Counted from the stretch's first letter, positions 1 to 7,037 are shown. The stretch: 10,895 bases of DNA from Candidatus Nitrosymbiomonas sp. (GCA_020724185.1 DYHL01000075.1:1-10895), one strand, 5' to 3'. Made by a program: numbers and translations. Notes: generated by a model not told the origin, from the sequence alone.

Positions 1-61
1 AAACCGTCACGAGCGCGAAGGCGAGCGCCAGCACGAAGATACGGACCGCAAGGCGTGTCAA
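1..61 (-). CDS. N-terminus of an exported or membrane-anchored protein (partial, runs off left edge)
   Basis: Only 20 codons are visible, reading (M)TRLAVRIFVLALAFALVTV. Two arginines near the start followed by an unbroken hydrophobic run are what a Sec signal peptide or a first membrane helix looks like; no cleavage site is visible. The start is a TTG at 61-59, chosen because a full AAGGAGG lies seven bases upstream (75-69 on this strand) and the reading frame stays open to the edge. The gene is divergent from the iron-sulfur protein gene at 390. Nothing can be said about function. That a gene starts here is well supported by the combination of SD site and signal-like sequence. Confidence 0.75.
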   Translation of the reverse strand, partial: MTRLAVRIFVLALAFALVTV

Positions 62-68
62 GATCGTT

Positions 69-75
69 CCTCCTT
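69..75 (-). promoter_or_regulatory. Strong Shine-Dalgarno site of the left partial gene
   Basis: AAGGAGG on the minus strand, seven bases before the TTG at 61. It is the main reason for accepting a TTG start for the truncated gene. Confidence 0.75.
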
Positions 76-389
76 ATATGAATGTTGTCTCGAAGTGCGC
101 CGCCAGGACGGCCTGCGGGGACTGCGGGCCTAGCAAGGGCATGTGACGAAGGCACCCGGCGACCTCCGCCGCGGACAGATGCATTGGATCCACGCGTGCT
201 GCTTGCCTGCACTTGTAGCAAGGGGGGACGCGGCTGTCAATACAGGACAGGCGCTTGCGCCCCAGCTCACAGGCGGAGCAGGCCCGGGCAGAAGGGATTG
301 ACGCGTGCCGGCAGTATCTTCCTTCAGCGGGTTCACACCGAACGGGCCGGGGAGTGCCAGATGAATCCGGAGGAGTCCCGGAAACAGCC
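76..389. other. Divergent intergenic region, no confident gene
   Basis: This stretch separates the left minus-strand gene from the iron-sulfur gene. It should hold both promoters, but I find no convincing -35/-10 pair. The best plus-strand candidate is TTGTAG (213-218) with CAATAC (238-243) at a too-long 19-base spacing. A 7-bp stem with one G-U pair and a 7-base loop lies at 110-130 (GGCCTGC / GCGGGCC) with no T-run. Long reading frames exist on both strands here (82-393 plus, 74-400 minus), but they have poor codon bias and no recognisable protein. The minus one is Cys-rich and stops just inside the SD of the next gene, so it is not fully excluded. Confidence 0.5.
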
Positions 390-1445
390 ATGACGGACAC
401 AGAGATCTACGAGCAGCTCGCAGACGCCCTGGACAGACTTCCGAACGGCTTCCCGAGGACGCCTGGGGGCACAGAGATCCAAATCCTAAGGAAGATCTTC
501 TCGCCCGAGGAGGCCTCCCTGGCCATATGCCTGTCTGGCAGGATGGAGCCCACCGACGAGATCGCCCGCCGCCTCGCCCTGCCCGTCGATGAAACGAGGA
601 CCCAACTGCTCCGGCTCGCCCGCCGCGGTCTGGCCTGGTTCGACAAGAAGGAGGCCGGGGGGCGGTTCCGCCTGGCTCCCTTCTTGGTCGGGATCTACGA
701 GGCGCAACTTGACAGCCTTGATCACGAGCTCGCGCGGCTGGTTGAGGAGTACCTCGCCGATGGGGGTGCCGCAGGAATCATGAAGCCGCAGCCTGCGCTG
801 CACCGCGTGATGCCCGCCCAGGGTGCGGTTCGGGCCGAATGGGTCCTCCCTTACGACGACGTCCGCGCGATCCTCGAGTCCGCAAGGACGTTCACTGTGC
901 GCGGCTGCATATGTCGCGCGCAGCAGGAGCGCCTCGGTCGGCGGTGCGACTACCCGATGAACATGTGCCTCAGCTTCTCGGGAAGGGAGCGCCCTCCCCA
1001 GGAAGGCGATATCTCGCGGGAGGAGGCGCTCGGCATCCTGGAGCGGAGTGAAGAGGTCGGCCTGGTCCACACGGTCAGCAACGTGATCGAAGGCGTGGGC
1101 TACGTCTGCAACTGCTGTGGCTGCTGCTGCGCCCTGCTGCGGGGGATCACCGAGTGGGGGATCGCCGACTCGGTCGCCTATGCCGCCTACTACGCCGAGG
1201 TGGATCCCGCGCTCTGCGCAGGATGCGGGACCTGTGAGGGACGCTGTCAGGTGCGCGCGATCGCCACGAGCGACGGGGTGTCGGTCGTGGACCGGCCGCG
1301 CTGCATCGGCTGCGGCCTGTGCGTCACGGGGTGCTCCACCGGAGCGGCGATCCTCCGGCGCAGGCCGGAGGCCGAGATGGTCCGTCCGCCCGCCGACTTC
1401 GCCGCCTGGGAGCAAGAGCGGCTGCGCACCCGCGGGGAGGCCTAG
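390..1445 (+). CDS. Winged-helix-like N-terminus fused to Cys-rich region and 2x[4Fe-4S] ferredoxin domain
   Basis: A predicted cytoplasmic protein of 351 residues. The C-terminus carries two ferredoxin-type cluster motifs, CxxCxxCxxxC at C276/279/282/286 and C305/308/311/315, so it should bind two [4Fe-4S] clusters and carry electrons. Upstream lies an unusual set of cysteines: CIC at 173-175, C186, C193, and a dense CNCCGCCC at 240-247, which could bind a further metal or cluster. Residues about 30-95 (helical, DEIARRLALPVDETRTQLLRL) resemble a MarR-like winged helix. No signal peptide or membrane helix is seen. The ATG at 390 is chosen because the protein begins sensibly there; the GGAGGAG at 369-375 is 14 bases away, which is long. 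A GTG at 354 or ATG at 255 in the same frame are alternatives. It is 16 bases upstream of the first permease, so probably co-transcribed. I recognise the architecture (wHTH plus dicluster ferredoxin, COG1145-like) but not a function or partner. Confidence 0.85.
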   Translation: MTDTEIYEQLADALDRLPNGFPRTPGGTEIQILRKIFSPEEASLAICLSGRMEPTDEIARRLALPVDETRTQLLRLARRGLAWFDKKEAGGRFRLAPFLVGIYEAQLDSLDHELARLVEEYLADGGAAGIMKPQPALHRVMPAQGAVRAEWVLPYDDVRAILESARTFTVRGCICRAQQERLGRRCDYPMNMCLSFSGRERPPQEGDISREEALGILERSEEVGLVHTVSNVIEGVGYVCNCCGCCCALLRGITEWGIADSVAYAAYYAEVDPALCAGCGTCEGRCQVRAIATSDGVSVVDRPRCIGCGLCVTGCSTGAAILRRRPEAEMVRPPADFAAWEQERLRTRGEA

Positions 1446-1461
1446 AAGGGAGCTCTCTCCG

Positions 1462-2715
1462 TTGGGCTTTGAGCAGACCGCGGCGCTTACCATCTTTGTC
1501 GTAACCTACGCCCTCGCGATCAGCCGCCGGGTCAAGATCGCTTACGTGTCGCTGGCAGCGGCTATCCTCCTGGTAGTGCTGGGCGTCCTCACCCCCCGCG
1601 CCGTGGTCTTCGAAGCGCTCCAGTGGGACGTCCTGGGCATCTACTGGGGCTTCATGATGGTCTCAATCGCCTTCATGGACAGCGGTGTGCCCACGCTGCT
1701 GGCCGAGCGCATCCTGCACCTCGCCCGCACCGAGCGGCACGCCATCCTCGCGCTGGCGGCGGCGACCGCGGCGCTGTCCGTCTGGGTGGAGAACGTTGGG
1801 GCTGTGCTAATGATGGCACCGATAGCGCTGCAGATCAGTCGCCGCCTGGGCACGTCGCTCTTTCCCTACATGGTCACGGTGGGAATCGCCTCCAACGTCG
1901 TCACAACCGTAACCATGGTTGCGGACCCGCCGTCGCTCATCCTGGCCATCGAGACGGGCATGAAGTTCAAGGACTTCTACTGGTTTCTCGGCCGGCCAGG
2001 CCTGGGGACGCTCACCGTCGTCGCGGTCCTGGCAGCCCTGGCAACGCTGTTCTTCCAGTTCCGAGGGATGTCACGCCGGATCGCCCTTCCGCTCGACCAG
2101 GTCCCGGTGAGCTATGGGGCCACCGTACTCTTCGTCCTCGCGGTGGCGGCGCTGGGGCTCGGGCACGAGCGGGGCCTGTCGCCGGGGATCGTCGGCGTGG
2201 CCGCCGGGATCGCTGCCCTGTGGCTGAACCGCAAGCACGCCCGGAAGATGTTCGTCGAGTTCGACTGGAGCTCTTTCGCCTTCGTGGTGGGCATCTTCGT
2301 GGTCGTCTACGCCTTGCGGTCCACCGGCCTGCTGCGGCAGTTCGCCGGCCTCCTGCACGGCATGGGCCTCACAACGCCCGCGCTCGCCCTGGCGGCCATG
2401 ACCTGGATCTCCGTTGCCGCCTCGTCGTTCGTGGACAACGTGCCGTTCACGATGCTGATGATCCCGGTCGCCCAGGACCTGGCCGGGCTGCTCGGCACGA
2501 GCGCCTGGCCGCTGCTGTACGGGATGCTGATCGGCACCGGTAGCGGTGGGAACATCACCCCTGTGGGCGCCACTGCAAATGTGTTTGCATGTGGATTTCT
2601 AGAGAAACACGGCTACAAGGTCCCACTGGGCGCCTATCTCCGGATCAGCCTGCCCTTCACGCTGGCGGCAGTCGGCGTCGCCCACCTGCTTCTGTGGGTC
2701 TTCTGGTTGCGCTAA
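1462..2715 (+). CDS. ArsB/NhaD-type (SLC13-like, CitMHS family) permease, copy 1
   Basis: A polytopic inner-membrane transporter of 417 residues, with about 11-12 hydrophobic segments arranged as two related halves. Each half has a loop motif of the ion transporter superfamily: ENVG (110-113) and ADPPS (154-158) in the first, DNVPF (325-329) and GSGGNITPVGATANV (360-374) in the second. These match the DN-I-P-F, GDPPN and GxSANV motifs of ArsB, NhaD and the OCA2 protein. The family moves anions or exchanges Na+ for H+; the substrate here is unknown and there is no ArsR, ArsA or ArsC neighbour. The start is a TTG at 1462: it has AAGGGAG nine bases upstream and aligns exactly with the ATG of copy 2, giving equal lengths. 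Upstream in-frame codons belong to the shadow of the iron-sulfur gene. The gap to that gene is 16 bases. Confidence 0.88.
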   Translation: MGFEQTAALTIFVVTYALAISRRVKIAYVSLAAAILLVVLGVLTPRAVVFEALQWDVLGIYWGFMMVSIAFMDSGVPTLLAERILHLARTERHAILALAAATAALSVWVENVGAVLMMAPIALQISRRLGTSLFPYMVTVGIASNVVTTVTMVADPPSLILAIETGMKFKDFYWFLGRPGLGTLTVVAVLAALATLFFQFRGMSRRIALPLDQVPVSYGATVLFVLAVAALGLGHERGLSPGIVGVAAGIAALWLNRKHARKMFVEFDWSSFAFVVGIFVVVYALRSTGLLRQFAGLLHGMGLTTPALALAAMTWISVAASSFVDNVPFTMLMIPVAQDLAGLLGTSAWPLLYGMLIGTGSGGNITPVGATANVFACGFLEKHGYKVPLGAYLRISLPFTLAAVGVAHLLLWVFWLR

Positions 2716-2723
2716 CCCCGGGT

Positions 2724-2739
2724 AGCGGGAGTTCCCGCT
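2724..2739 (+). other. Perfect 7-bp hairpin between the two permeases
   Basis: AGCGGGA and TCCCGCT are separated by GT, nine bases after the stop of copy 1. There is no T-run, so it is not a classic intrinsic terminator; it may slow readthrough or protect the upstream mRNA end. It sits directly before a candidate promoter for copy 2. Confidence 0.5.
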
Positions 2740-2742
2740 GGA

Positions 2743-2772
2743 TTGACGGCCGGCGTGATGCCCTGCTAGGTT
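2743..2772 (+). promoter_or_regulatory. Candidate sigma70 promoter for the second permease
   Basis: TTGACG (2743-2748), an 18-base spacer, then TGC directly followed by TAGGTT (2767-2772). The -35 matches five of six consensus bases. The -10 keeps the key first T, second A and final T and has an extended TGn. Transcription would begin near 2779, about 25 bases before the ATG at 2805. This is a consensus reading only. Confidence 0.45.
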
Positions 2773-2804
2773 GAGGGCTGGTTGCCCAGGGGGTGCGGTT
2801 CCGG

Positions 2805-4058
2805 ATGAGCCTCGAGCAGATCCTGGCGCTGACGATCTTCATCGCGACGTACGCGCTCGCCCTCACCCGCCGGATCAAGATCGCCTACGTGTCGCTGACC
2901 GCGGCGGTCCTGCTCATCGCGCTGCGCATCCTGACACCGCACGAGGTTTTCACCCAGGCCCTCAAGTGGGACGTTCTGGGCATCTACTGGGGCTTCATGA
3001 TGGTCTCGATCGCCTTCATGGACAGCGGGGTCCCAAAGCTCCTGGCAGAGCGCATCCTGAAGGTAGCCCACGCCGAGAAGCACGCCATCCTCTACCTGGC
3101 CGCCTCGACCGCATTCCTGTCGGTCTGGATGGAGAACGTGGGCGTGGTTTTGATGATGGCGCCGATCGCGCTGGCGATCAGCCGGCGGCTGAACACCTCC
3201 CTCTTCCCGTACATGGTCGTCATAGGGATAGCGTCCAACGTCGTCACGACCGTTACGATGGTGGCAGACCCGCCGTCAATCATCCTTGCCATTGAGACCG
3301 GCCTGAAGTTCAAGGACTTCTACTGGTTCCTGGGGCGGCCGGGGCTTGGAACGCTGACCGTCGTCGCGGTGGTCGCGGCGCTGCTCACCTTACTGCTACA
3401 GTTCCGTCACATGACGAGGCGGATTGACCTGCCGGTGGACGATGTGCCGGTCACCTACGGGGCAACGATCCTGTTCGTGGTCTCGGTTGCGATCCTGGCC
3501 TTCGGCCACGAGCGCGGCCTCTCACCGGGGATCGTGGGCGTGGCAGCCGGCGGCGCCGCCCTGTGGCTCAACCGCCGGCGGTTTCGCGAGATGTTCGTCG
3601 AGTTCGACTGGAACTCTTTCGCCTTCATCATGGGCATCTTCGTGGTGGCGCACTCGCTGCGGTCCACCGGGCTGCTGCGGGAGTTCGCGGGCCTGCTGCA
3701 CGGGGCAGGGCTCAAGACGCCCGGCCTAGCCATGGGCGCGCTGATCTGGATTGCGGTCGCCGTCTCGTCGTTTGTGGACAACGTACCGTTCACGGTGCTG
3801 ATGATCCCGGTGGCCCAGGACCTGGCCGGGTTGCTTGGCACGAGCGCGTGGCCGCTACTGTTTGGAATGCTGATCGGCACCGGCAGCGGTGGTAACATCA
3901 CCCCTGTGGGCGCCACCGCCAACGTCTTCGCATGCGGCTTCCTGGAAAAGCACGGCGAGAAGGTAGACCTGGGCCGCTACATGAAGATCAGCGTGCCCTT
4001 CACCGTGGTGGCCGTGGCTGTAGCCCACATCCTGCTCTACATCTTCTGGCTGCGCTAG
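2805..4058 (+). CDS. ArsB/NhaD-type (SLC13-like, CitMHS family) permease, copy 2
   Basis: A second 417-residue membrane transporter. It aligns to copy 1 with no gaps at about 78% identity (roughly 90 differences counted by hand). All the loop motifs are kept: ENVG (110-113), ADPPS (154-158), DNVPF (325-329) and GSGGNITPVGATANV (360-374). Differences cluster in the first 100 residues, in the middle loop around residues 200-265, and in the C-terminal helix, while the presumed transport core is nearly unchanged. I chose the ATG at 2805 because it matches copy 1; AGGGGG lies 11 bases upstream, and a GTG at 2793 would add four residues. The substrate is unknown; the two copies could work as a pair or under different conditions. 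The stop TAG shares a CTAG with the convergent acyltransferase gene. Confidence 0.88.
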   Translation: MSLEQILALTIFIATYALALTRRIKIAYVSLTAAVLLIALRILTPHEVFTQALKWDVLGIYWGFMMVSIAFMDSGVPKLLAERILKVAHAEKHAILYLAASTAFLSVWMENVGVVLMMAPIALAISRRLNTSLFPYMVVIGIASNVVTTVTMVADPPSIILAIETGLKFKDFYWFLGRPGLGTLTVVAVVAALLTLLLQFRHMTRRIDLPVDDVPVTYGATILFVVSVAILAFGHERGLSPGIVGVAAGGAALWLNRRRFREMFVEFDWNSFAFIMGIFVVAHSLRSTGLLREFAGLLHGAGLKTPGLAMGALIWIAVAVSSFVDNVPFTVLMIPVAQDLAGLLGTSAWPLLFGMLIGTGSGGNITPVGATANVFACGFLEKHGEKVDLGRYMKISVPFTVVAVAVAHILLYIFWLR

Positions 4059-4669
4059 CGCGCGCTGTGCGCGTGGATCCAGGCCATCGCCGCCTCGGTG
4101 GCCGCGTCCTGCGACGCCCGCTCGTCGCTTGGCGGCGGCAGCGGTGGGCCGATCCGCACGACCACGCGGCCGGGCCGGGGAAACCATGCGCCCAGAGGGA
4201 AAACCCGTCCGGTCCCCACGATCGCAACAGGAACCATCGGCACACCGGCGCGCGAGGCCAGCAGCGCAGCGCCGCGTTGACCCCTGGCAGGCTCTGGGCT
4301 GATGCGCCCCTCAGGGAAGACCGCTACCTTGCGCCCCGCTGCCAGCGCGAGCAGCGCCCCGCGGACGGCAGCGGGGTCCACCTCGCCGCGGCGCACCGGG
4401 ATGCACCCGTAGGTGCGCATCGCCCATCCCACCGCTGGCAGCGCGAAGAACTCCGCGGCGGCCAGGAACAGCATGCGCTCGGGCACGGCCGCGGCCAGGA
4501 ACAGGGGGTCCAGCGCGCTCGGGTGGTTGGCGACGAGCACCGCCGCGCCCGGAGGAAAGCGTTCGATACCCTCGACACGGAAACAAAAGAAGGGCCGGAG
4601 AAGGGCCCTCACGGCAGCCCACGTCACCCGGAACAGCCGGGGCTCGCGCGGCCAGTCGCGGCGGTCCAA
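4055..4669 (-). CDS. PlsC-type 1-acyl-sn-glycerol-3-phosphate acyltransferase
   Basis: Likely transfers an acyl chain to lysophosphatidic acid to make phosphatidic acid, a membrane-lipid step at the inner face of the cytoplasmic membrane. It is 204 residues, near the small end for this family. The four acyltransferase blocks are present: NHPSALD (48-54, the catalytic HX4D), IPVRRG (90-95), FPEGRIS (118-124, a variant of FPEGTRS) and VPMVPVAI (143-150). A weak hydrophobic stretch at residues 16-30 could associate with the membrane. The start is a TTG at 4669 directly after an in-frame TAA; a GTG 14 codons in is an alternative, and no strong SD is seen for either. Its stop overlaps that of the convergent permease. 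It stands alone on this strand, so the true acceptor cannot be read from context. Confidence 0.85.
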   Translation of the reverse strand: MDRRDWPREPRLFRVTWAAVRALLRPFFCFRVEGIERFPPGAAVLVANHPSALDPLFLAAAVPERMLFLAAAEFFALPAVGWAMRTYGCIPVRRGEVDPAAVRGALLALAAGRKVAVFPEGRISPEPARGQRGAALLASRAGVPMVPVAIVGTGRVFPLGAWFPRPGRVVVRIGPPLPPPSDERASQDAATEAAMAWIHAHSAR

Positions 4670-4754
4670 TGGTTACTCGCCGCCGTCCGTGCCCGCGACG
4701 ATCTCGCGCTCGGGCGGGAGCTTGTTTCCGGGTCCCAGTCGTCCCTCGGAGTTA

Positions 4755-4784
4755 CGCGACATCTGCAGCAGGGCAATTGTCGCG
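4755..4784. promoter_or_regulatory. Inverted repeat in the divergent plsC / membrane-protein intergenic region
   Basis: CGCGACA (4755-4761) and TGTCGCG (4778-4784) are exact inverted copies, with centres 23 bases apart, placed between two divergent genes. The layout would suit a dimeric regulator, but seven bases of GC-rich inverted repeat is weak evidence. No clear promoter for either gene was found in 4670-4837. Confidence 0.25.
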
Positions 4785-4837
4785 CGTAGTGAAGAGACTG
4801 TCAACGGAACGGCACGAACTCCCGGACGAGGTGGGCG

Positions 4838-5302
4838 ATGGAGCGAAGATACGTGCAGGGTCTGGTGCTTGTCGCCGTCGGCGTCGCTCTGCTGTGGGCC
4901 ATGCGGACGCTGCCCATCGGCGACCAGAACGTCCTGGTCGTAGGTGCGATCCTGCTGGTGGCCTACGCCTACACGGGCAGGTACGGCCTCCTTGTTCCGG
5001 CCGGCATCCTCACCGGACTGGGCGCCGGCATCGCGATGCGCGACTGGATCGGCGCCGATCGCGCCCCTGTGCTGCTCGGTCTGGGCACCGGCTTCCTGTT
5101 CGTTTACTTGGTGGATCTTGCGAAGAGCGGCAGACAGGCCGCCGAATGGTGGCCGCTCCTCCCGGGCGGGGTACTTGTTGCTATCGGGCTTCTGCGGATC
5201 GTGCGTGGCACGGGTGTGCTGCAGACAGTTTCCTTCTGGTGGCCTGTGCTGCTGATCGCGCTCGGGATCTGGCTGCTGGTGCGGCCCAGAGCAGCAACCT
5301 AA
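4838..5302 (+). CDS. Small six-helix membrane protein, LiaI/LiaF-like (DUF5668-like) pattern
   Basis: Predicted integral membrane protein of 154 residues with about six hydrophobic segments (6-22, 31-46, 50-66, 77-93, 104-121, 131-148) and very short loops. The last two begin WWPLLPGG and FWWPVLLIALGIWLLVR, the tryptophan-proline then Gly-rich helix pattern seen in the membrane part of LiaF-like and DUF5668 proteins. In those families the domain sits near envelope-stress sensors, but no such partner is present here and the resemblance is by eye. The ATG at 4838 follows GAGG (4828-4831) by six bases. The gene is divergent from plsC, and its TAA overlaps the stop of the convergent thioesterase gene. 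Function unknown; that it is a real gene is well supported by SD, codon bias and hydrophobic pattern. Confidence 0.75.
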   Translation: MERRYVQGLVLVAVGVALLWAMRTLPIGDQNVLVVGAILLVAYAYTGRYGLLVPAGILTGLGAGIAMRDWIGADRAPVLLGLGTGFLFVYLVDLAKSGRQAAEWWPLLPGGVLVAIGLLRIVRGTGVLQTVSFWWPVLLIALGIWLLVRPRAAT

Positions 5303-5793
5303 CCCGGTCCCATGGATTGAAGGTATTCACGCAGGGCCGGCTCATCCAGCCCTGCCATCCTGGCGATGCTCGAGAGCTTCGGCAGCGCCCACGTGCTCGT
5401 GCTTTCCGCCAGCACCTCGTGTGCCGGGGCTCCTGCCGGCGCTACGGACGCGCGCACGATCGCGCTCCTGCCGTCGTGGCTGATGACCTGCCCCGCCACC
5501 TTTAGCTCGATGCCCGTGGGCACGGGCCTGAGGTAGCGGATCGAGATCTCACGGGTGACCCCCAGCCGTCCCAGGCACGCGATGACCGTCCAGGCCGACA
5601 CCTCGTCCAGGAGCGTCGCGATGATCCCTCCGTGGGCAACCTTGTCGAAGCCGCACAGATGCTCGGGGATGGCATATCTAGTGAAGCAGCCTTGCTCCGA
5701 GCGCCAGAAGCGAAGGCGCAGTCCGCGCGGGTTGGCCGGCGAGCAGCCAAAACACAGACCCGGCCATCTGTTGGTGATCTCAGGGTGGTCCAA
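5299..5793 (-). CDS. PaaI/YbgC-like hotdog-fold thioesterase
   Basis: A single hotdog-domain protein of about 164 residues, expected to hydrolyse an acyl-CoA or other acyl thioester in the cytoplasm. The visible family marks are the N-terminal CFGC with NPRGL (14-25), common in this subgroup, and the core HGGIIATLLDE (54-64), whose His and Asp/Glu region forms the active site. A C-terminal tail of about 25 residues follows the domain. The start is uncertain: a TTG at 5793 has GGGAGG ten bases upstream (5809-5804), and begins the protein at DHPEITNRW. A GTG at 5802 would overlap the MFS stop in GTGA, but the SD would be only one base away. Last gene of the minus-strand unit, five bases after the MFS stop. 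Substrate unknown. Confidence 0.82.
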   Translation of the reverse strand: MDHPEITNRWPGLCFGCSPANPRGLRLRFWRSEQGCFTRYAIPEHLCGFDKVAHGGIIATLLDEVSAWTVIACLGRLGVTREISIRYLRPVPTGIELKVAGQVISHDGRSAIVRASVAPAGAPAHEVLAESTSTWALPKLSSIARMAGLDEPALREYLQSMGPG

Positions 5794-5798
5794 GCAGA

Positions 5799-7037
5799 TC
5801 ACACCTCCCGAAGGGATCCCAGCCGCATGCGTGGCAGACCCCTGGCGGATAGCGCTGCGACCAGCCCGCCGATGCCCAGAACGGCGAAGGCCCATCCCCA
5901 GCCGGCCGCGGACGCCCCTCCTGGATTGGTCGCGTCCAGCACCATGCCGAAGACGACCGGCGCTACCGCACCGGCGCCGAATCCCAGGAGCGATCGGATG
6001 GCCAGGGCCGAGCCGAGATAGGCAGGGCGCACCGCCTCCGTCAGGGCGACCGAGAGCACAGGCGAGTCACCCAGCGCCGTGAAGCCGTATACCGCACCCA
6101 GTACAGCAACCAACAGGAGCGGCCCCCCGACCAACCACCCGAAACTGAACGAGCACGCGGCGCTCGTCGCGGCCAGGGCGAGAATGACCGTGCGGCGTCC
6201 GAGTTTGTCCGAGAGATGTCCCATGGACGACGAGGCCACCAGCCCCATGAGATGAAATGAAGCCGCAAGGTAGGCGCCCAGCTCGGCGGCCCGCAGCGTC
6301 ATCGCCCCAGACACGGCCAGGCTGGCGGCCACGAACGCAGGCGCCCAGGCCCACATGCCCAGCAGCTCCCACGAATGCGCCGTGTAGCTGACGATCAGGC
6401 GCCTGGCATGCGGGTTGCGCAGCAGCTCGGCCCTGGCGCCGGGTCCCCCATCGCGCGGATGAACCACGTTCGGCGTACCCCGCAGGACGAACCAGCCAAT
6501 GAGCATTCCTGCCAGCGGGCCGGCGGCGGTTACAAGGAACGCCGCCTGGTAGCCTCCCCGGGGTAGCACGGCGCCCGTGACCAGCAACGACGCCGCGTGG
6601 CTCAGCGATGAGGCGGCGATCAACCAGCCCAGGGCCGCGCCGCGGCGCGCGGAGCGGTAGCGGTCCGATATGAGCATAATGGCCGTAGTGTAGGTGCCGC
6701 CCTGGGCGAGCGCGGCCAGCGTGAACAGCACCAATCCGGAAGCGTACGACCGCGCAAACAGCGCAAACCCCAGCGCCGCAATCGCGCTCATGACGCCGGA
6801 AGTCAGGAAGATGCGCCGGGCGCCGACCCGGTCGGCCAGCCACGAGAAACCCAGCAGGGAGACCGCGTAGCCGGCCTGGAACCCGGTGGCCACTGACCCG
6901 GCCTGGGTGCCAGACATGCCCCAGGCCGTCCTGAGCACGGGCAGGCACGCGGCGTAGGTCATGAAGACCATGGTCATGAAGAAGCGCGAGGCGCAGAGCC
7001 CTGGCAGCCAGAGGTCAGGCTGGACGCGGGCCTTCAC
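5799..7037 (-). CDS. Major facilitator superfamily transporter
   Basis: A 12-helix inner-membrane transporter of 412 residues, the usual MFS length. The loop between helices 2 and 3 carries the family motif (GFSWLADRVGARR, 63-75) and the matching loop of the second half has GHLSDKLGRR (273-282). A charged central loop spans about 187-212. The family moves small molecules by proton coupling or facilitated diffusion; I see no residue pattern that fixes a substrate. The GTG at 7037 is the first start after an in-frame TAG and gives a complete first helix, but lacks a good SD. A 7-codon out-of-frame mini-ORF (7057-7034) ends on the GTGA that forms this start. It lies 47 bases after apgM and just before the thioesterase. 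Confidence 0.85.
   Translation of the reverse strand: MKARVQPDLWLPGLCASRFFMTMVFMTYAACLPVLRTAWGMSGTQAGSVATGFQAGYAVSLLGFSWLADRVGARRIFLTSGVMSAIAALGFALFARSYASGLVLFTLAALAQGGTYTTAIMLISDRYRSARRGAALGWLIAASSLSHAASLLVTGAVLPRGGYQAAFLVTAAGPLAGMLIGWFVLRGTPNVVHPRDGGPGARAELLRNPHARRLIVSYTAHSWELLGMWAWAPAFVAASLAVSGAMTLRAAELGAYLAASFHLMGLVASSSMGHLSDKLGRRTVILALAATSAACSFSFGWLVGGPLLLVAVLGAVYGFTALGDSPVLSVALTEAVRPAYLGSALAIRSLLGFGAGAVAPVVFGMVLDATNPGGASAAGWGWAFAVLGIGGLVAALSARGLPRMRLGSLREV

Larger units (their letters stand above)
1462..4058 (+). repeat. Tandem gene duplication (units 1462-2715 and 2805-4058)
   Basis: Two direct, head-to-tail copies of a 1254-base gene, gapless relative to each other and separated by 89 unrelated bases. 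The protein identity of about 78%, with many synonymous changes, points to an old duplication that has been kept, rather than a recent or assembly-made one. Both frames are intact. Confidence 0.9.

Noticed and set aside
110..130. Hairpin GGCCTGC / GCGGGCC as an intrinsic terminator
   Set aside because: No T-run on either strand and no gene ends here.
298..320. TTGACG at 298-303 as the -35 of the iron-sulfur operon promoter
   Set aside because: No -10-like hexamer at 16-19 bases; the nearest, TATCTT, is only 11 bases away.
255..389. N-terminal extension of the iron-sulfur protein from an ATG at 255
   Set aside because: The extra 45 residues are low-complexity in look, rich in Gly/Arg/Ser, with no fold, and the ATG at 390 begins a helical domain. 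An in-frame GTG at 354 remains possible.
74..400. Cys-rich minus-strand frame ending just before the SD of the left partial gene
   Set aside because: Third-position GC is clearly lower than in the real genes, especially in its first half, no start has an SD, it overlaps the start of the iron-sulfur gene, and no family is recognisable. The stop placement is suggestive but not enough.
1117..1461. N-terminal extension of permease copy 1 from an ATG at 1117
   Set aside because: It is a +1-frame shadow of the iron-sulfur coding region. Copy 2 has no such extension, and the TTG at 1462 aligns with its ATG.
486..1493. 335-codon minus-strand frame across the iron-sulfur gene
   Set aside because: Antisense shadow in GC-rich DNA: His/Arg/Pro-rich translation with no family features.
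4669..5505. 278-codon plus-strand frame covering the membrane-protein gene
   Set aside because: Arg- and Pro-rich translation in another frame; the frame from 4838 has an SD and a clear hydrophobic pattern.
5794..5895. N-terminal extension of the thioesterase to 198 residues
   Set aside because: The extension lies wholly inside the MFS coding end, is Arg/Gly-rich, and the hotdog family begins near CFGC; a TTG at 5793 has a usable SD.
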